64,000 nucleotides of DNA. Origin: Albula goreensis. Taxonomy: Eukaryota > Chordata > Actinopteri > Albuliformes > Albulidae. The stretch spans positions 13,018,184 to 13,082,183 of the forward strand of contig CM040746.1 in assembly GCA_022829145.1 (NCBI GenBank), given 5' to 3'. The notes beneath the pieces were generated by a model. It worked only from the letters and a program-made list of their open reading frames with translations, was not told where the DNA came from and searched no databases. This document shows positions 1 to 15,332 of the stretch, piece after piece. Made by a program: the position numbers and the translations under genes. Numbering within the stretch: the first letter of the stretch is position 1; each line of letters begins with the position of its first letter.

Positions 1-3000
1 TGATTTTTTCCAGTACTTGAAAACAAGAATGAGGGAAAAAATCCTCACTTTCTCCTGTGGCTGAATATGTATTAACTGCTCCCTCCTCAGTTCAGCATTA
101 ACTTAAGAGAACCACCTGCGACCCAAACGTTCTCCTGCTGGTTTTGGTTCATTCTAAAAGGGAAAAATAAGAGCCAGTTTTGATCAATGCATCTTGACAA
201 TCCCATCCAGAATTGAATGTACTATAGCTTGTAGGCAGGGTCTATATCAGTGTGTTGTGTAGCATCAGTTTATGGTCAAACAGTAGCTAACTGCATAATA
301 TTTCAGTAAAGGTGAAAGGCACCTGTCTGTAGGTTTGGGGGAGGTCATACTCTACCATGTTAGCTAAGCTTTCAGCGTGAGCTCCTGTGCAGTGATTTTG
401 GCATGAGCGGAGCACATGCCTCTGGTGTCTATTTGCCAGTCAAATGATTTCCTAGAGAAAGGAGCTCATGATGCTTTGATAACATAACTGTAAAAAATGA
501 AACCTGACCTTGAGTAGGGGTCATCACACCCTTTTTATTTATTGTACAAATTCTCACACAAAATTCAACTTAAAACACATCTGATGTGGTAGAATTTTAC
601 CAACTTCAAGCAGCACTGAACAATGACGTTTTCCAAAGGGGAAATCCCAGTAAAACTCAAAACAGTAATTTCACTTTAGAAATACTCAACATTCATCTTA
701 ATCTTTGTTTTATTTTTTATGGTGTTCTAAAATTACTTAATGGGTCTTATGGGTCTAGTTTTATGGCTTCATTTTTTGTTAGCATACAGTTAACATTTAG
801 TACTGTTGTTTCAGAAAAAGGCATATCCATGGCCATGAGCGGGCTGAACAGCCCTTTCTCATAATAAACATAATAATAATGTGCTTATGTTGAGGTATTC
901 AAACAGAATTTGATTGCACTTAAGAATGAAGAAATAGCCCTGTCTGTTGTAAGGCCTGCTAAGCTGTAGGGCCGGAATAAATATTTGATTAACGTTTGAG
1001 CTCTCTTTGCTGTGTCTTTTTTTCCCTTGCAAAAGCCATATATTTCATTGAGAGCTAAGATATGACAGCAACATGCTGTTTCTTAAAAAATGGCAACATT
1101 ACTGCAAAAGCAATATTGGCACTAAAGAAGTAAATATTTATTTTTTTGTGCATTTGTTTGATGTTTTGTAATTATGTATTAGCATTAGGATGATACTCTT
1201 ATGTATATGACAACTGGAGTTCTTTGAGAAATGAGCCTTTGGCAAAGAACTTACTTTCTGCATGAATAATGATTTCCTCCTTTGAAAGTCTGTAAGTGAA
1301 TATTTGAAAAAAGAGCCGCTATAGTATCTTCCCTTATAGCTATTTCTATTGCCTCACGTACAACCTTCAGTGGAGGAAGCCCTAACAAAAGTTTAAATCT
1401 AGCAGCACATAGATACATCCCTTAGTGTCTTTTATTAAACAGGGCTTAAAGCCTGATCTTATTTTTGAACACATACTTCAACAATCCAATCTGTATTCCA
1501 GCGATCAGATTATCTGTTTTGATTTGATAACAATAGGCATGTAACTTCTTTTGCTCATATGCCACCATTCTATATTTCATTGTATGATTCCTTTGGTAGT
1601 TGGTGTCATACCTACATCTACTTTTCCACTATCTAAACGTCAAACTGGGATAAAAACAAGGGCTCATGTCTATCATGGTGTCACATGTAAGTACTTCAGT
1701 CAACCACAAGGTGGCGATCAAATGTCTGGTGAAGTGCTGGCAACTGCTGTCATCTTGTAACGGTGTCTTTGAAGGTAGACATGAAGATCAAGTTTGATAT
1801 GGGTGGGGTGATGTCATAATAACTGAACTGAGAATTTGGCAATGTATTCATTCATGTATTTTGATGGTGCAACAAAACAGGAAAATAACCACCTTTAAAG
1901 TAGTCCTGAATGACTGTTTCATAATTCATTTCGAATCGTATTGTTTAGAATTAAACCATCTGTCGTTGTACTTAATTATTCATATAGCCTGTTGAGTTTC
2001 AAGCCTCCATAACATTTAATTCATGTAGTAATTGTGATTTATTAAGTCAATCAATTGTTTGAGCTCTACCACCTGGCAGCAATTAGAGAAAAAATACATG
2101 TCACATTCAGATAAATCAGGTAGCAAACACATGCTTCCAGGTTTGAGTTCAACTAAAATATGATGTATTAAAAAGTAACGAATATCAATTGAGCCAAATG
2201 GAGAGTTATTCATTTTCAATGAATAAGTATAATACTCCTCTGGAAAATGAAGAAAAAAAACAGCAAAACAGATAATAGCTGATATAAGCCGATAACATTG
2301 ATTGATAAAAAATATGTATATAAATAAAGACAAATGTGTATGTAATGACAGAGATTTTATTTTAAAACTCTGTCCGTTTAGTGAATAACTGTAGAACCTG
2401 TTAGATTATCAAAAGGATGGCCATCAATATGTTGAGAATAAAGTAGGCTTTTTTATATTTTTGTTTTTGATCCATTGTCTGTTTCTGTAAGGGGTTATTT
2501 CATTCAGTGCATGTTCAGTCGGATATCGACGTGCCTGATCACAGTCCCTCGGTCCATGGATCCTGTAGTTCTTTAACACATACAGTATCCATGACATCAA
2601 AGTTATTTCCCTGTTCCAGTCCTTGGCCAGTATCAGAGTAACATCCTTTCAGAGAGAAAAATCCTTGATTCAAAAGCTCTTTTCATTACGTGGTTTAAGT
2701 GAGTCCCTGGCATTGAATTGGTCTAGGGACCAATTTTTTTTTTGTTCCTGTTCCCAATTTATCATGGTAATGTAGTGACTTGGAGCTGTGGCTGAAAGAT
2801 CTGTAAAGGTCAAAGGGCAGGATGCCTTTACATAAGACACTGAGGAGATTCTAAAACAGGCCGTTGACAGATATGTCATATGGGATTCTCAGCAGTGACA
2901 ATATGTGTCTCCCGCCTGCTTGTTTCAGGGGTCTTTTGTCACTCCATCTATCTATTATTAGATGTTTTCTGAGATTCTAAAATGGCTTTTGGCTCTGAGG

Positions 3001-6000
3001 TGAGACGATCATGTCCCAGGACATGCATGCCTAAATATATACGCTGTTGCTATGAATACAGATGAAATGCTAGTCTTTACTTAGCACGCTTCCATATCCA
3101 AAGCATATAGCGTGATTCGCTTTTGTGACATTTCAAAAATCTGAACGCTGATATTGTCGGTTCACTGTATTTTTGGACTTCTGAGCTCTCTTTCTGTTAT
3201 ACATACTATCATTCGGGTTGGTTGCGGTTCCATTTGTTTCATCGCAGTGTGGTGTGGTGTTTGGAGTGCTCTGTTTGACCTGAGCTCACTTGCTCATTTC
3301 ATTCTTCCGCTCACTCTTTGCCATTGACATTTCACTAACTTGTCTACTTTTCCGATACACATATCTCCATCTCTTCCATGGCTGCGCTTGTTGAGAACCT
3401 GATATTTTTCCCGCTTCTGACTTCACCCAAAATGACATGCATCTGAGTCAACAACAAATCTGAATCGGCTTTATCATATCGAATAAAGCTTTTGAAATGT
3501 TTGTCAATCAACGCTCTTCCATTACAAATACAAGTACATATGGACATTGATCAGTTCCAAAGTTTTTTTTTTTTTACAGTTTCTCTATTACAATATATAT
3601 GCATTGGACTATAGATGATGTACTTGCATAGGCAATAGAAGTATTGCGTTTCACATTCATCTGAAAAAAAAAAAGTTGAACTGCTGAACGAACAGCAAAA
3701 AAATCTCTTTTTGCAGAAACATTACATTGTATCAATACTGCATCGCCCTGTATATAATGTGTCCATTTGCACTCTGTCCTGAATGCAAATAATCTCTTAT
3801 TTGAATATGAATAAATACATATGCAGAACCATGTGTATTAGGGAACTACAGTTCTCACTATAATATAGGGTGACAATAATATTGCACCCTTATGAGATAT
3901 TAGATAAGCTGTTTTGTATTAACAGTCAAATACTCAGCTACGCTAATGTATGTTAAAATGTTAAAAAAAACATTCTTGGGGATCGTGAGTGGTTTATCTG
4001 GTGAGGTGCTATTCTAGTGTATGGATGGGTTCCTTGCTATGGTGTTGAATCTGGACATTGTCAGTGCCAGCCCATAGCTGGCCATAGTGTCACCAAGGAA
4101 ATGAGCAGTCTCTAGAGGCGTGCCACTGGAGTGTCTCTTCTCTCCAAAATAATTAAATAAATAGCAAGCTTGCAATTATACCATCTAGGATTAATTAGAG
4201 AAGGCTTGTCAGCACATGTCAATGTTATAACACAGTTAAAGAGAAGTGTCAACAATGAGAAGCATGGGGGTAGCAACAAATGTGGAAAATTGTTAGACAC
4301 AGAATGAAGGTATATTTAGCTAGTTTGATATTGTTTTTTCTGTAACATGCAGCAGGATGTAGCAGATGTAGCATTTCCTTAGCACAGTGTATAATGCTTT
4401 TATATTTTAAAGCTTTCCATTATAAGCTTAATTAATATAAATTATCTTCAAAAAGGCATCATTGTCCATAGTTGCACAACTCAATCACATAATACCCAGT
4501 CATATTCTCTTTTTAGTGGGTCTTGCATTTTTATGGTGCTGTAACTAGATAATATTGGGTCAGTAAAAATGAATAGGTGGATATCTGAGGGTAAATATTT
4601 CCAGTGGCCAATGTTTACAGTTCTATTTCCATGGTACTGTGGACAGTGAAATAATTTAGCACAGAGAAAACACATACACATTGTTTTTCACAACATTCTT
4701 CAGTAATATTTAAATGTCTTTGGCTTAATCTAGGTGAACAATTGACTGCAGTCTCTCCAGTTAACAAAAAGCAACAACAATTTTTGGGTTAAATACAAAT
4801 GTCTTCAAATAATAATGGATAATTTCTGAATATATAATGTGAATGAGGTTATTGGACTCTCCATATCAGATTTATTCCTTATGAAATAACTTGCATTTAA
4901 TCGAAAGAAATCAATAGATTTATTTATATGACAGAGCAATAAACTATGCATGCATTAACCCTTCAAGTGGAGGTGCTAAATACCTCACTAAATACTATGA
5001 CCTTTATTCGATAAAGAATGAAAATCTGATTCTTTCAGCCATAAAACTTACTGTTTTAAAAACAGTAAAGATTTTTTGGCCATTAGGAAAGTATGCAATA
5101 TATTTCCTTTCAATGGTTCTAGAACCATTTGATGGAAATAATGTTTTTTTAATCAGGCGAAATATTAATAAAGTATCAGATGACACAAATTGATAGATTC
5201 TATGCCTAATTCTATTCAGTTTAGATTTTTTTTATAATTTTAGTTTGCATTTTGCCCACCAACAACTAATTTGACGCTGAGGTTTTGCAGACCGAGTTGC
5301 TGGTTGATTGATGCTACATACAACCAATTATAAAGGACAAATCTGTACTGCTACATTCCCTCTCATATGTCTCCGTATGACCATCCTGTCACAGTCTGCA
5401 CTCTGATTCTATCAGTGCTTATTCCCTCCGTCAGCAGTGTCACCCCAGCTAGGACTGACAGGTATGATAAAACAATGTGTTGTCATGGAAGGATTCTCAC
5501 AGCGTGTCTGGATGAATTTTCAAAGAATTTGCCAAAAAGTGTATTTTTTTGTTCATTTTGATCATAAAATTCTTGAAATTGGCTTTCGTCATTCTATTAA
5601 TTCTTAATTAGCATTTTCAACGGTTATAAAAATGAGTGGATGACACTTTTAATTTGTTGCATTGACTGATACTGCAGTTGAGCTGAACAGTAAGTAATTC
5701 AGTACTGGCATACCACATGTTTTGAGGCTTCACTTGTGGTAATTAGACGATTCATTGAGATGATTAACATCCCACAATGGGATAATTATTTTACAAGAGG
5801 CTTGAGAGAAGACAACAGCGACCATGCATTGACAAAAGGAGGTAACTATGGTTACAATGGGATTTATACAGCCCAATGATGACAACCCCCTTTGGTCAAT
5901 CAGGTATACATAATCCTCCTGAACAAGCTACATGTGAAGTGTCTCTTGCAGACTGATTGTCTGTGCAAGCCTACGGTGTGGCTGTGGAGTAAAAGAGGCA

Positions 6001-9000
6001 ACGGCTAATAGGTTTCAGAGGAGAGCCGTGCTTGTCCACATTATCCTGAAACGACAAGGGTGGTTGCAGCAATGAGCACAAACACGCAAGAATTTGGCAT
6101 TCCAAAGTGGAAGAAAATAGTGGTAAAATCAGCAAACCTCAGTTGGCCTCAGATCTCAGTGTCCTGCAGTGACATGCTGCAGAACATTGGCTGCTTTCAA
6201 AAAACACACAAAAAAAGAGAAATTCAGAAATTTAACCACAGACCCGGAGTCGCAGTCATATAGGACATGTCATTTTAATCGCTTTGAGTAGTGATCTTAA
6301 AAAGTTTCCCCTGATTTAAATTCTTAATGCTAGAAAATCCATTTGAGGATTGCCAAGAGATCTAATTAAGGTGGGGGCGACCCTGCACAGGGCCATGGGA
6401 GAGCACATTCTCCTCCCCTGTGTGTTGAAACTGCATAAACTCAGTGCGGGGGAGGGAGCCTGTCAATCCCTGGGTTTTCCAGCCCTTGTCCGAATCCTAT
6501 GACCCCTCTGTGTCTCTCCAGAGGAGAGCTCAGGTCTGGTGAATAAAACATAGAACCCACACATTATCCTACCCCTCTCTGTCTGCTTTAATCCAAATCG
6601 GTCAAATCACACCACCCTTCCCTTCCCTTGGAACGGAGTCGCTGGCTCCATTTTGCTGCATATAAATTTGCATTTTTAATTCAAACCAGTGCTGCATGAA
6701 GCAAAAGTGTCCCATGTGATAGTCCGCCACATCCAGTCCTCTGACAAAAGCATCGTCTCTGGGCCTGGACCAACAACTGTACCCTAACCTCCTCAGTAAA
6801 TGAAGTTTTTAGCCAGTTGGCTGAATTATGCACTTCAGTCATAGATGGTGTAACAATAGGATCTATTTTCAACCCCACACACAGACTCTCACAGATACAT
6901 ACACAAAAAAATCTTTCCCCATTTTAAAGCATAAAGAAATGTTTCAGCCGAACACTTGCTCAGGGTCAGTTGTTAGCAGTCAGCTGGCATGAAAGATACA
7001 GTAAAGAATCCTGTTTTAATTAAGACACTAAGTACCACTCAAAGTCAGTCGGTGATATAGTCTGCATGTTGACAGGAATTCATCTGAGACCCAGCTGTTC
7101 TTAATTGAATTGTTGGTTGAGGGTATTGCGTTTATTATATTATTTATGTGAGCTCAGCTGTCTTTAAAAGCCCACTTAAAGAGAAAAGAGAGCATAAACC
7201 CAAAGGACTTTTGTTTCAATTATGGGGGCCGTGTTGGTTGCCATGGTGAAATGTAATGAAACTGTTCTGGAAAAGCAGATCGTATCAACTGGGTCATGCA
7301 TGTACAGCTGTCCATACGGGAAGAGGCAAAAACAGATTCTTCTCTAATCACTTTACCAAATTCTCTCCTCACTTCAGCCACTGTGATAAATACAAATATC
7401 GCACAATAAATGACACTATAAACTACAAAAGCATCTCATTTCAAAAGGAAAATAACATTACTTGAATTTGAAGAATACTCCTACATGTGACCCTTTGGTA
7501 CTTCCTGCTTTAAATAGCATAGTCTGATCATGTGATGCTGTCAATGAGTAAGAAGTCTCTTTCATGGAAAGAACGGTTGTACCCAATACAGTAATGAAGT
7601 TCTTATTTATGAATTAAGTGATTAAATTGGTCACCTTTGCGCTTATGTGATGGATACATCTTTTTAAATCTGCAAATGAAGTAACTTGGTCTACTGATTA
7701 GCCTATTACACAGTGATATTCTGAGTATGATAAAATTTTTTGCAATAACTGGAATGACGATGGTGAGGTAAGTGGTGAGTAAAAATGTTTCAAATGAATC
7801 CAGGTATGTTACAGTACCATTTTGAATGGCATAATCTTGTAGAATGCACTATTATGACACAGATTTCAAGCAAGGATTCAACCATGATGATCAAGTTGCT
7901 TCCAAAACAACTTAGGTTTAAAGTTATAGATCAGTACAGCACAGATTAGTAGATCAGTAGAAGGGTATAGAAAACAATAAAAGTCACTGAATACTCAATT
8001 TAGTAAATTGAAAAAAACATAGGTTTAAGTGGACTAATAATGTATTACAAACAGATAAGTGAAACAGTTTACAAGTAGGAAAGCAATCATTTTTGATGGC
8101 AAACATTTTAAAGATTGATAATACAAATTATCACTGGACCATCAGAGCTATTTTTCTTTCTGTTATACAACATACCCTTGTTGTATCTTGGCATGATCTG
8201 TATTTTTTTGGATGAGGTGGCTATCAATAGATTCCATTATCATTATGAAGGAAAAACCATTCATAATCCAAGTTCTTAATATGTAATAATTTTTTCCTGT
8301 TTCATTTGGCATAATAGATGGTTGGGATATCATCAGAATTCTGTTTACATCCTGTACGGTGGTTATTCCATTGTTTCGCAGAACTACGATTATTCATCAT
8401 CCTGTATAGCAGTATCCCTGAGCTTATTGTTTGCTGCAAATGAAATATTTATATAGTTTATCTTCCAGAAGTGGTTTCCTTTTGTGAACTGAACTTCCAT
8501 CTAAGTAGAAGTCTTTCAGGATTTTGTATTGCTATTCAAAGAAAGCACCCTAAATTAAGGCCATCTAAAACATTTTGTAGACTATGGTGTTGTCTAATGA
8601 AATACAGCATGCTTTGATGTATCAAGCCCATAATGAACCACTTTGTTCATGTAATACCTTTATGCAGTATGAATTTCATTCATGATAATCAGTCATTGTG
8701 GCACCATGATGTGTGTGTCCCAGTCTCTTTACTTTCAGAACAAGTAAAGGTCATCAATCATGTATTAGTAGCTAGGAAAAAAACATATTTACTGTTCATA
8801 GACAATTGTAGTGGCCTTGATTACTAAAAGCAGGTGTCATAGAAAGACCTCATTCAAGTACCCCATTCCCCATCTAATGAGGCACATTTTCAAGATTCCA
8901 CACAATCACACACTTACTTTGTGTGGCACTGTACCATTCATACCATTGCATTCTTCAACTAAACAGTCAGATTCTATCTACGAACGCAGGCTTCACCGCT

Positions 9001-9175
9001 ACACAGTGGCACTTCTCTGGTGATGAGAATTGCAGTTTTCTCCCTGTGCTGGGACTGGTGAAGTAAAAACCGACATTATGAAAATCAGCCAGCCTGCAGA
9101 TTATTTCAGCGTTCGGTAATGTCTTTTCTCCACAGATGAAGTCCTGGAATCCAGCACTGTAGACATCCGAGAATG

Positions 9176-9203
9176 AAAAAAAAAAAAAAAAAAAAAAAAA
9201 AAA
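9176..9203 (+). repeat. Poly-A tract (28 A)
   Basis: An uninterrupted run of 28 A is followed by further A-rich sequence to about 9237. It could be the tail of an old retroposed copy, but no recognisable SINE, LINE or processed gene precedes it. Confidence 0.9.
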
Positions 9204-10489
9204 CAAAGTGGAAAAAAAAAACTTCTAGAGGAAAAAAAGCACTTCTGTAGCCCTCCATCCTCCAGCCCTCCCATATACACTAGCCTAATGGAAACTTTGA
9301 GACAGGGACTGGCTGTGCACCCAGGTTAAGTATTAACTCCAGCGCAGCGGGCAAGTGCTACTAAGTACCATTAATGTCAAGGTTACTGTGCTCTGCTCAC
9401 CTGTATTGCACATGTGACTAACCTGGTGTGTACACTTCCTTTTAGTACATCCACTCATGCATCTGCTAGACTAACAGAACTCATCAGATCCTCACCAGGA
9501 AAGTAACACCAGCTGTGACACTTATAAAAATATAGAAATGATTTGTACAGCCACCCTTCAGACTCACTGCATATAAACATAACAGACTGCATGTGGAGAG
9601 GATTAGTAGAATGTAAGGTCTGATGTAAAACTGGAAATGATTTGAGTTCAGTAAAAAAAAATCTATAAAGGGTGTGGAAATCATAAGTGGATAGAGGATC
9701 TGGCTCTCAGCCCTGTCCTTCAGTCAGAGGCTGCAATATTCAAATATTTTACTTTTGTTTAGTGCTAACTTGTTCAACCTTTTTTTTCTGGTCAGCAGTC
9801 ATTCTGAGTGGCACAATAACAATGTTATCACATGCTGTGGTAAATTCTGCCTTGTCCAAGAGTAATGTATTTGATTATAATCTTGCTTTTAGTATGGTTC
9901 CTTCAGTAATTGAGTTCCCTTTTGGTTATTGCATGGAACATAGTCTGTTCCACTCCATAGCCTAAAGCAGCAGGAGCAGGGTAATTCTCATAGGTTTATA
10001 AGCAGAAGAAGGAACAGGTTCAATCAAATGAACTTAGTCTCATTAAGGGCAACTGCAACTCATTCAAAGCAGACTGTACATTGCAGCATATCATTTCTAA
10101 TTTAATGGAGACAAGAAAACATCACATTTGAATGTGTTCTTTTTACTCCAAAGAGAATACCGTATGCCGGTAAAAAGACTGTCTATTATAAATAAATTGA
10201 AGAGGTCCTCTGTTTGTTTGATTGGGTTTTAGCCATTCTTTTTCATTATGTTAAACAACAAGAAATGACACCCAAAATATTTGTAAGTTTGGCAACCATT
10301 GTGCAATTGTACAACAAGAAAAAAGTAGTTGTTTCCTTTCGCTGTGTTTTATAGCATTAAACAAAGCAAATAGATGAAGAGAGAAATCAATGCATTTACT
10401 GGAATTACTTATTTTGTGCATCAAATATTATTACATTTATTCTTCACAATTCAGTATCAAAATGCCACTAAGAATGTAATATCTGTAAA

Positions 10490-10680
10490 ATACATTTTCC
10501 TTAAATACCCAGATTTATCAAAGCCTTTAGCACAAATTTTTGCACAGGCAGTGTCAGGGACATGATTTGTGATGGGAGAAAACAAACTACCACAAACCAT
10601 TACATACTTGGTCTTAGTCTTTTTGCACCAGCAAAACAATTTAGCACGTAGTAAATCAGGCCCATAAAATACTGCCACAC
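10490..10680. repeat. Possible decayed terminal-inverted-repeat element
   Basis: The left part (GATTTATCAAAGCC, then a TTTAGCAC block) resembles the reverse complement of the right part (TTTAGCACGTAGTAAATC). Similarity between the arms is patchy. It is consistent with an old nonautonomous DNA transposon, but I cannot assign a family or find target-site duplications. Confidence 0.25.
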
Positions 10681-11924
10681 ACCCACATTGTGCAATCAGA
10701 TACATAATAGACAGTCTATAGATACTTTGTAATGAATATAAAAAAGATAATGAGAAAATAATGTAGTATTATGAACATGAGGCAATTATCAAGTACTGCA
10801 AGACAGAGATTACAAATAACTACATTTTAATGGAGGTAGGGAAGGCATATGCAATTTTTTCTGTGTGTTAATTCACACAGTCCAATAAATCTGATGGCTG
10901 AAGTAGTGAGAGGGGAGCAAACTCTCCCAGCTGAGCTCGCTAATCAGCATCTATCTGAGTGGGTGTGTTCTCTGCTGTTTGGCTTTGTAACTAGCTGTTT
11001 AATGTGCCAGACACAATGTTTTTCTATATCACCAAAAGTCAAATGACAGGATGGATCTGACTTCCACTGCGATGTCCTGTACTAAGCCTTACCCACTAGG
11101 CTGGACCACAGAGCAACTCCAGCCACCATCGCAAACTGTCTGGAGACAGAATAATCAAGCTAGCTCTTTTAGATGACAGTCAGAGAGGAGCCCTCTCTCT
11201 TCTTCTCACCCTCTTTCTCTGTCCAGTAAGGTTCTTTCAGAAAGCTTTGGCTTTCCTTGAGGTGGGAACACCCGCATGTGCCAGGGAGCTGTAGGACTGG
11301 CTTGTCCCTTTATATAGTAAGGGAGACATCAGCGTGCCTCCAATGCCTTGAGAAGGAGCAGAAGTGATGCACGGAGATGCATGCAGGCACTATGCAGTTC
11401 ATTTTAATGGAGTCGCACAAAGAGCCAAGACCAAGCACAGCCCAAAATCCCAGCTGGGGTACGAGCAGAGGGCACGTTCTTCAGAATTCGTTATCTGTAA
11501 CCGCCAGCACTGGGAGGTACAGAGTACTTTGTCTTCGGCAAACATTTATATCGCTCTCCTGGAATGACCCAAACATTTCAATACCAAGCGGTTTTCTTTG
11601 TTTGGCATTAGGAACGTTTGTGATCACACCAGAGCTCTGATTTTCCACTCTATGACTCAGAGAGGGAGGAGAGAGTGAGGCCTGCAGCCTGAAGAAAAGC
11701 CCTATGCAAAAACTGGGTCCCTTGTGGACTGTCTATGGCAGGGATCAGAGGTAAAAAGTATGATGCAAATGTGAGGACTTTATAACATCACAACGCGTTG
11801 AATACATAAATTATAACAAGTGATTGATTACAAGTCTTCTGTAGGCCTTGTAAATGCATTTCCAACAAGTTTAGATTGGGCCCAATAGTCATAGATTATA
11901 GGGACAGAATCATGTTGTCAAGGG

Positions 11925-12030
11925 CCTCCAGCTGGCTCATACAGTAAAGACACTTGCTTGGGAACCAGACATGCACCATGTGAGTAGCTGTGCCATCACT
12001 GGCTATGGCTGGAGGTCTGCATTGACAAAG
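11925..12030 (+). mobile_element. Degenerate tRNA-derived SINE-like copy (tentative)
   Basis: The stretch opens with a polymerase III A-box-like TGGCTCATACAGTAAAG, then text resembling the tRNA-related head and the following GGCTATGGCTGGAG segment of teleost tRNA SINEs. The expected B box (GGTTCGAATCC type) is not intact, so the copy would be old and silent. Identification is from pattern memory only. Confidence 0.35.
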
Positions 12031-14746
12031 TCACAGATGTCTTAGTCTGATCGGGGAATTATCAGGGGTAACCTGGTTCAGTTCATTATTCTTATTGATC
12101 TCTAGTGATCATTCCTGATCAGTCAGACACCTGTCAATGCACATATTATGGATAGAGTCATACGGCAGTGACATGAGTAGCGTGTAGTGTGTTTACAATA
12201 TGGAAAGAAGTGAGAATTAGTCATCATAAATCAGAGGACTCAGGTGTCATGGTGTCCTACTCCTGAGTCGGCAGGAGCCGGTCCCCGTGGAGGAATAAAA
12301 AGTTCAGCTGAGGGTGAGCTGGGGAAAAGGCAGGCAAAATTAAAAACATTTGTGTCTGTAGCTGGGTAATCATGATTGCAGGCCTGCCCCCACCTAGGAG
12401 GAGTTGATTTACCCAGGTTACAGCTGCAGGTCCTGTCAGCAATGCCGCAGGCACTTCAGCCAAAGTGCTCCTTCCACAGGTGCGGGCCACAAGACCGTAC
12501 TCATTTGGCACATGATTGATCCAACATTATGGAGAAAAAAGGAAGGAAAAATTATGGTCAGACAATACAATAAATCGTAATTATCACTGCACTTTCAGTT
12601 ATGTTACTGCAATTATGCTGAGAGTGTGCCACTAAGGTAATATTAAGCAATAAGAAAATAATTTTAATGACAAAATGTTTTAATATAATAAACCATAATA
12701 TATAGTATTCAGGTTGGGGGTATATTATAATATAGTAGAGGTTTAGAGAAATCTCCTAAGACTGGTCATTATGGTTGGACATGCTGCCTTTAAAATGACA
12801 ATATGAACAATCCTTTACCTCTAAAAGCTGTGGGTGATGGGTTTGTAAGTCATTGCGGCTGTGTTCATTTATTGCCAGAAGCCATCCTGTTGAATTTTAA
12901 TATGTCCACTTAGCGCTCTGCCAGGAAGGTAATAAGGGAGCACAGAGATCACAACAGGAAATGCACTTCAATCAGAGAGGTAATCGCAGGGAAGTCTTAC
13001 TGCACAAGATCGATGGGCTCTGGAGAGGGACCTGCAATTCGAGTGGAACAATCCCTCCACGTAGAAAGAGAGAGAGAGAGATAGAGCGAGAGATGTACCA
13101 ACCGTCTATCCTCATCAGCCCTCTGAAATAAGAATTCTTCTGCAGCTGACCCCTCTGATATCTGGCTGGGAACGATACAGCTCACCGTGCAAATCTCTCC
13201 CCCTTCTCATGCCCACACATTCCCCCCAACAGCAGCCCGCTGCCTAAGAGCCTCTGCCCCTCGGCCAATGTCTCAATCTGGACGCAGATCCCACACATCA
13301 GGGTGTGAAATCTTTCACTATATTCCCTGGTCTTTGGGGCTCCCCTCCAAAGCTGCGGCCTGATGCCAGAGCGTGGGGTCCACCCGCACTTCCTGTCACA
13401 TGACCAACTGGCCTCGAGGGCTGGAGGCACCACGCGTAAATGCGAACACTGTTATTGAGATGAAAACCAAGGAAATCGGGCGGATTTAACACTTAACGTG
13501 ATTTAAGCTGCTTATAAAGATATATGCTACTGCTCTGCTTGGAAATAATTTTTTCGCTGTCATTTTACTGTTTTATTTAAAACCTCAGACTTAATCTGAC
13601 ATGACATGTGTCCAGCACCGACGTAACGCTGATGTGATTAGCTCCTGTGTTGTGCTGTAGTAACATCAAGAGCTTAAGTGAGTTTTAATAGAATGTGTCA
13701 CTATAAATAATAAAAAAACTTTCAATAATGGAAACAGTGATATAGTGGTATTTTTCAACAAGTATGAAGTATAATAGTCAAAGTATATTATTCACCAGAA
13801 CAATAAAATAAATATAGTTGTAGTCTGCAAAGCTAAGATGCTCACTTGGTGAAGGGGCTTGAATGAGATGCAGAAGGCTGGGGCTTTAACAAGCTGGTTA
13901 GTCTAAAAAGCTGTAAGTTGCTTTAGATGAAAGCATCAGCCAAATAACCTTACTTCACTGTCCAGTACATGGGATTGTTTGGACATAGAAAGACAAGGGT
14001 AAACTAAGGCTGGTCATTTTGCCTACAAACCATATCAACAGCTGTATCATGGTAAGGTGGGCAAAGCCAAAATCCCAAACTCCAGATTCCTTTGCACTGT
14101 ATGTGTATGCATGTATGTATATATCTGTACACAAACAAAATGATTCTGATGACTTGCACAAAAATGATGTGCCAAGATGAGCTGAATGGCCTCTTCTTGT
14201 GAATAAAGTTTTTTATGTGGAAGAGTGAACAATAGAAGACCATACAGCTTGTGTTGAAAATGCTTTAAAGGAACTTGCTATAACAGAGAAAACATGGCCT
14301 GGAGAGACAGCTCAGCACTCCTTTAAGGACAGCACACAGGCTTTTGGGAAATACATAATTTGATCCAGAGGGATTCAAGCATATTTGTGAAAAGGAGCTT
14401 GTCCCTTTTTTATATTGTTCCCTTTTCCATCTGTTTATCGAAGACAAGCTTTGTGGGCACTGATTTCACCCAAACAAAAGCCGAAGTGAGGAGCTTGAGT
14501 GAACCGCGTCCGTGATTAAAGAGGCTCCGTGTTAGCATGCTCCCCTGTCTCTCCTCGCCTCATCCCGCAGGGAGGCCATCAGGGAGCTGCCATTGGGAGC
14601 ACATTTGATTTGCAAATAACCTGAAACACAAAACAAAAGTGCATTTGTCCACCCCCCCCCCCTTCTCCACCCTCCACCACCCCACACCATCCTGTAGGGC
14701 TTATATGCAAACAAAAAATGGAAACTCAACCGTTTCTGCTTTTCAG

Positions 14747-14777
14747 GTGCATGTCAGTCTTAATGGAAATGACGGAG
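14747..14777 (+). other. Candidate 31-nt noncoding microexon, possible XIRP2 5' UTR
   Basis: A pyrimidine-rich acceptor (TTTCTGCTTTTCAG) is followed 31 nt later by a strong donor (GACGGAG then GTGAGCG). It lies about 640 bp upstream of the first coding exon, so it could be a 5' UTR exon. This is splice-signal evidence only; such pairs arise by chance, and the exon could equally be spurious. Confidence 0.25.
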
Positions 14778-15332
14778 GTGAGCGTTTTCGGAGCGTAGTT
14801 TCACTTATTGCGGCTGCCATGGCAATGGGCTAGCACCACTTGCAGACAATGAATTTTTTCCCTCACACGATCTGAAGTGCATTGAATGATTAAATTCATG
14901 GCCGCGTTTCGGCGCTCTGCCTCATTTGCATTTTAAATTGCACCTCAGGATAAATGGCATGGGAGTAGTATTTTGTAGCTAGTTTTTTTTTAATCTGGGT
15001 GCAAAATGCAAAATACAAATTGATTCAAAAATAAGACAGTCTTTGTGTCTGTTGAATCTGACTGAAAAAAGCTTTTGCTGCAACTTTCATCAGCAAATCT
15101 GTTTCACACATTCCGTTCAAGGACGCCTGTGTTTGTGCTGTGAGGTCACACTGTACAAGTTGTTCCATCAACTGCTCTGGGGCCGATGAGCGGCCATCTC
15201 TTTTGGAGGTTGGTGATGACATCTGCTTTTGACTAATATGTGTCTTTCCAACAAAGATCGACCACCTGAATTCCAGAGGTCAGGAGCAGGGAAACAACAG
15301 CCCTATCTGGATCACAACTACCCCCCACCATG

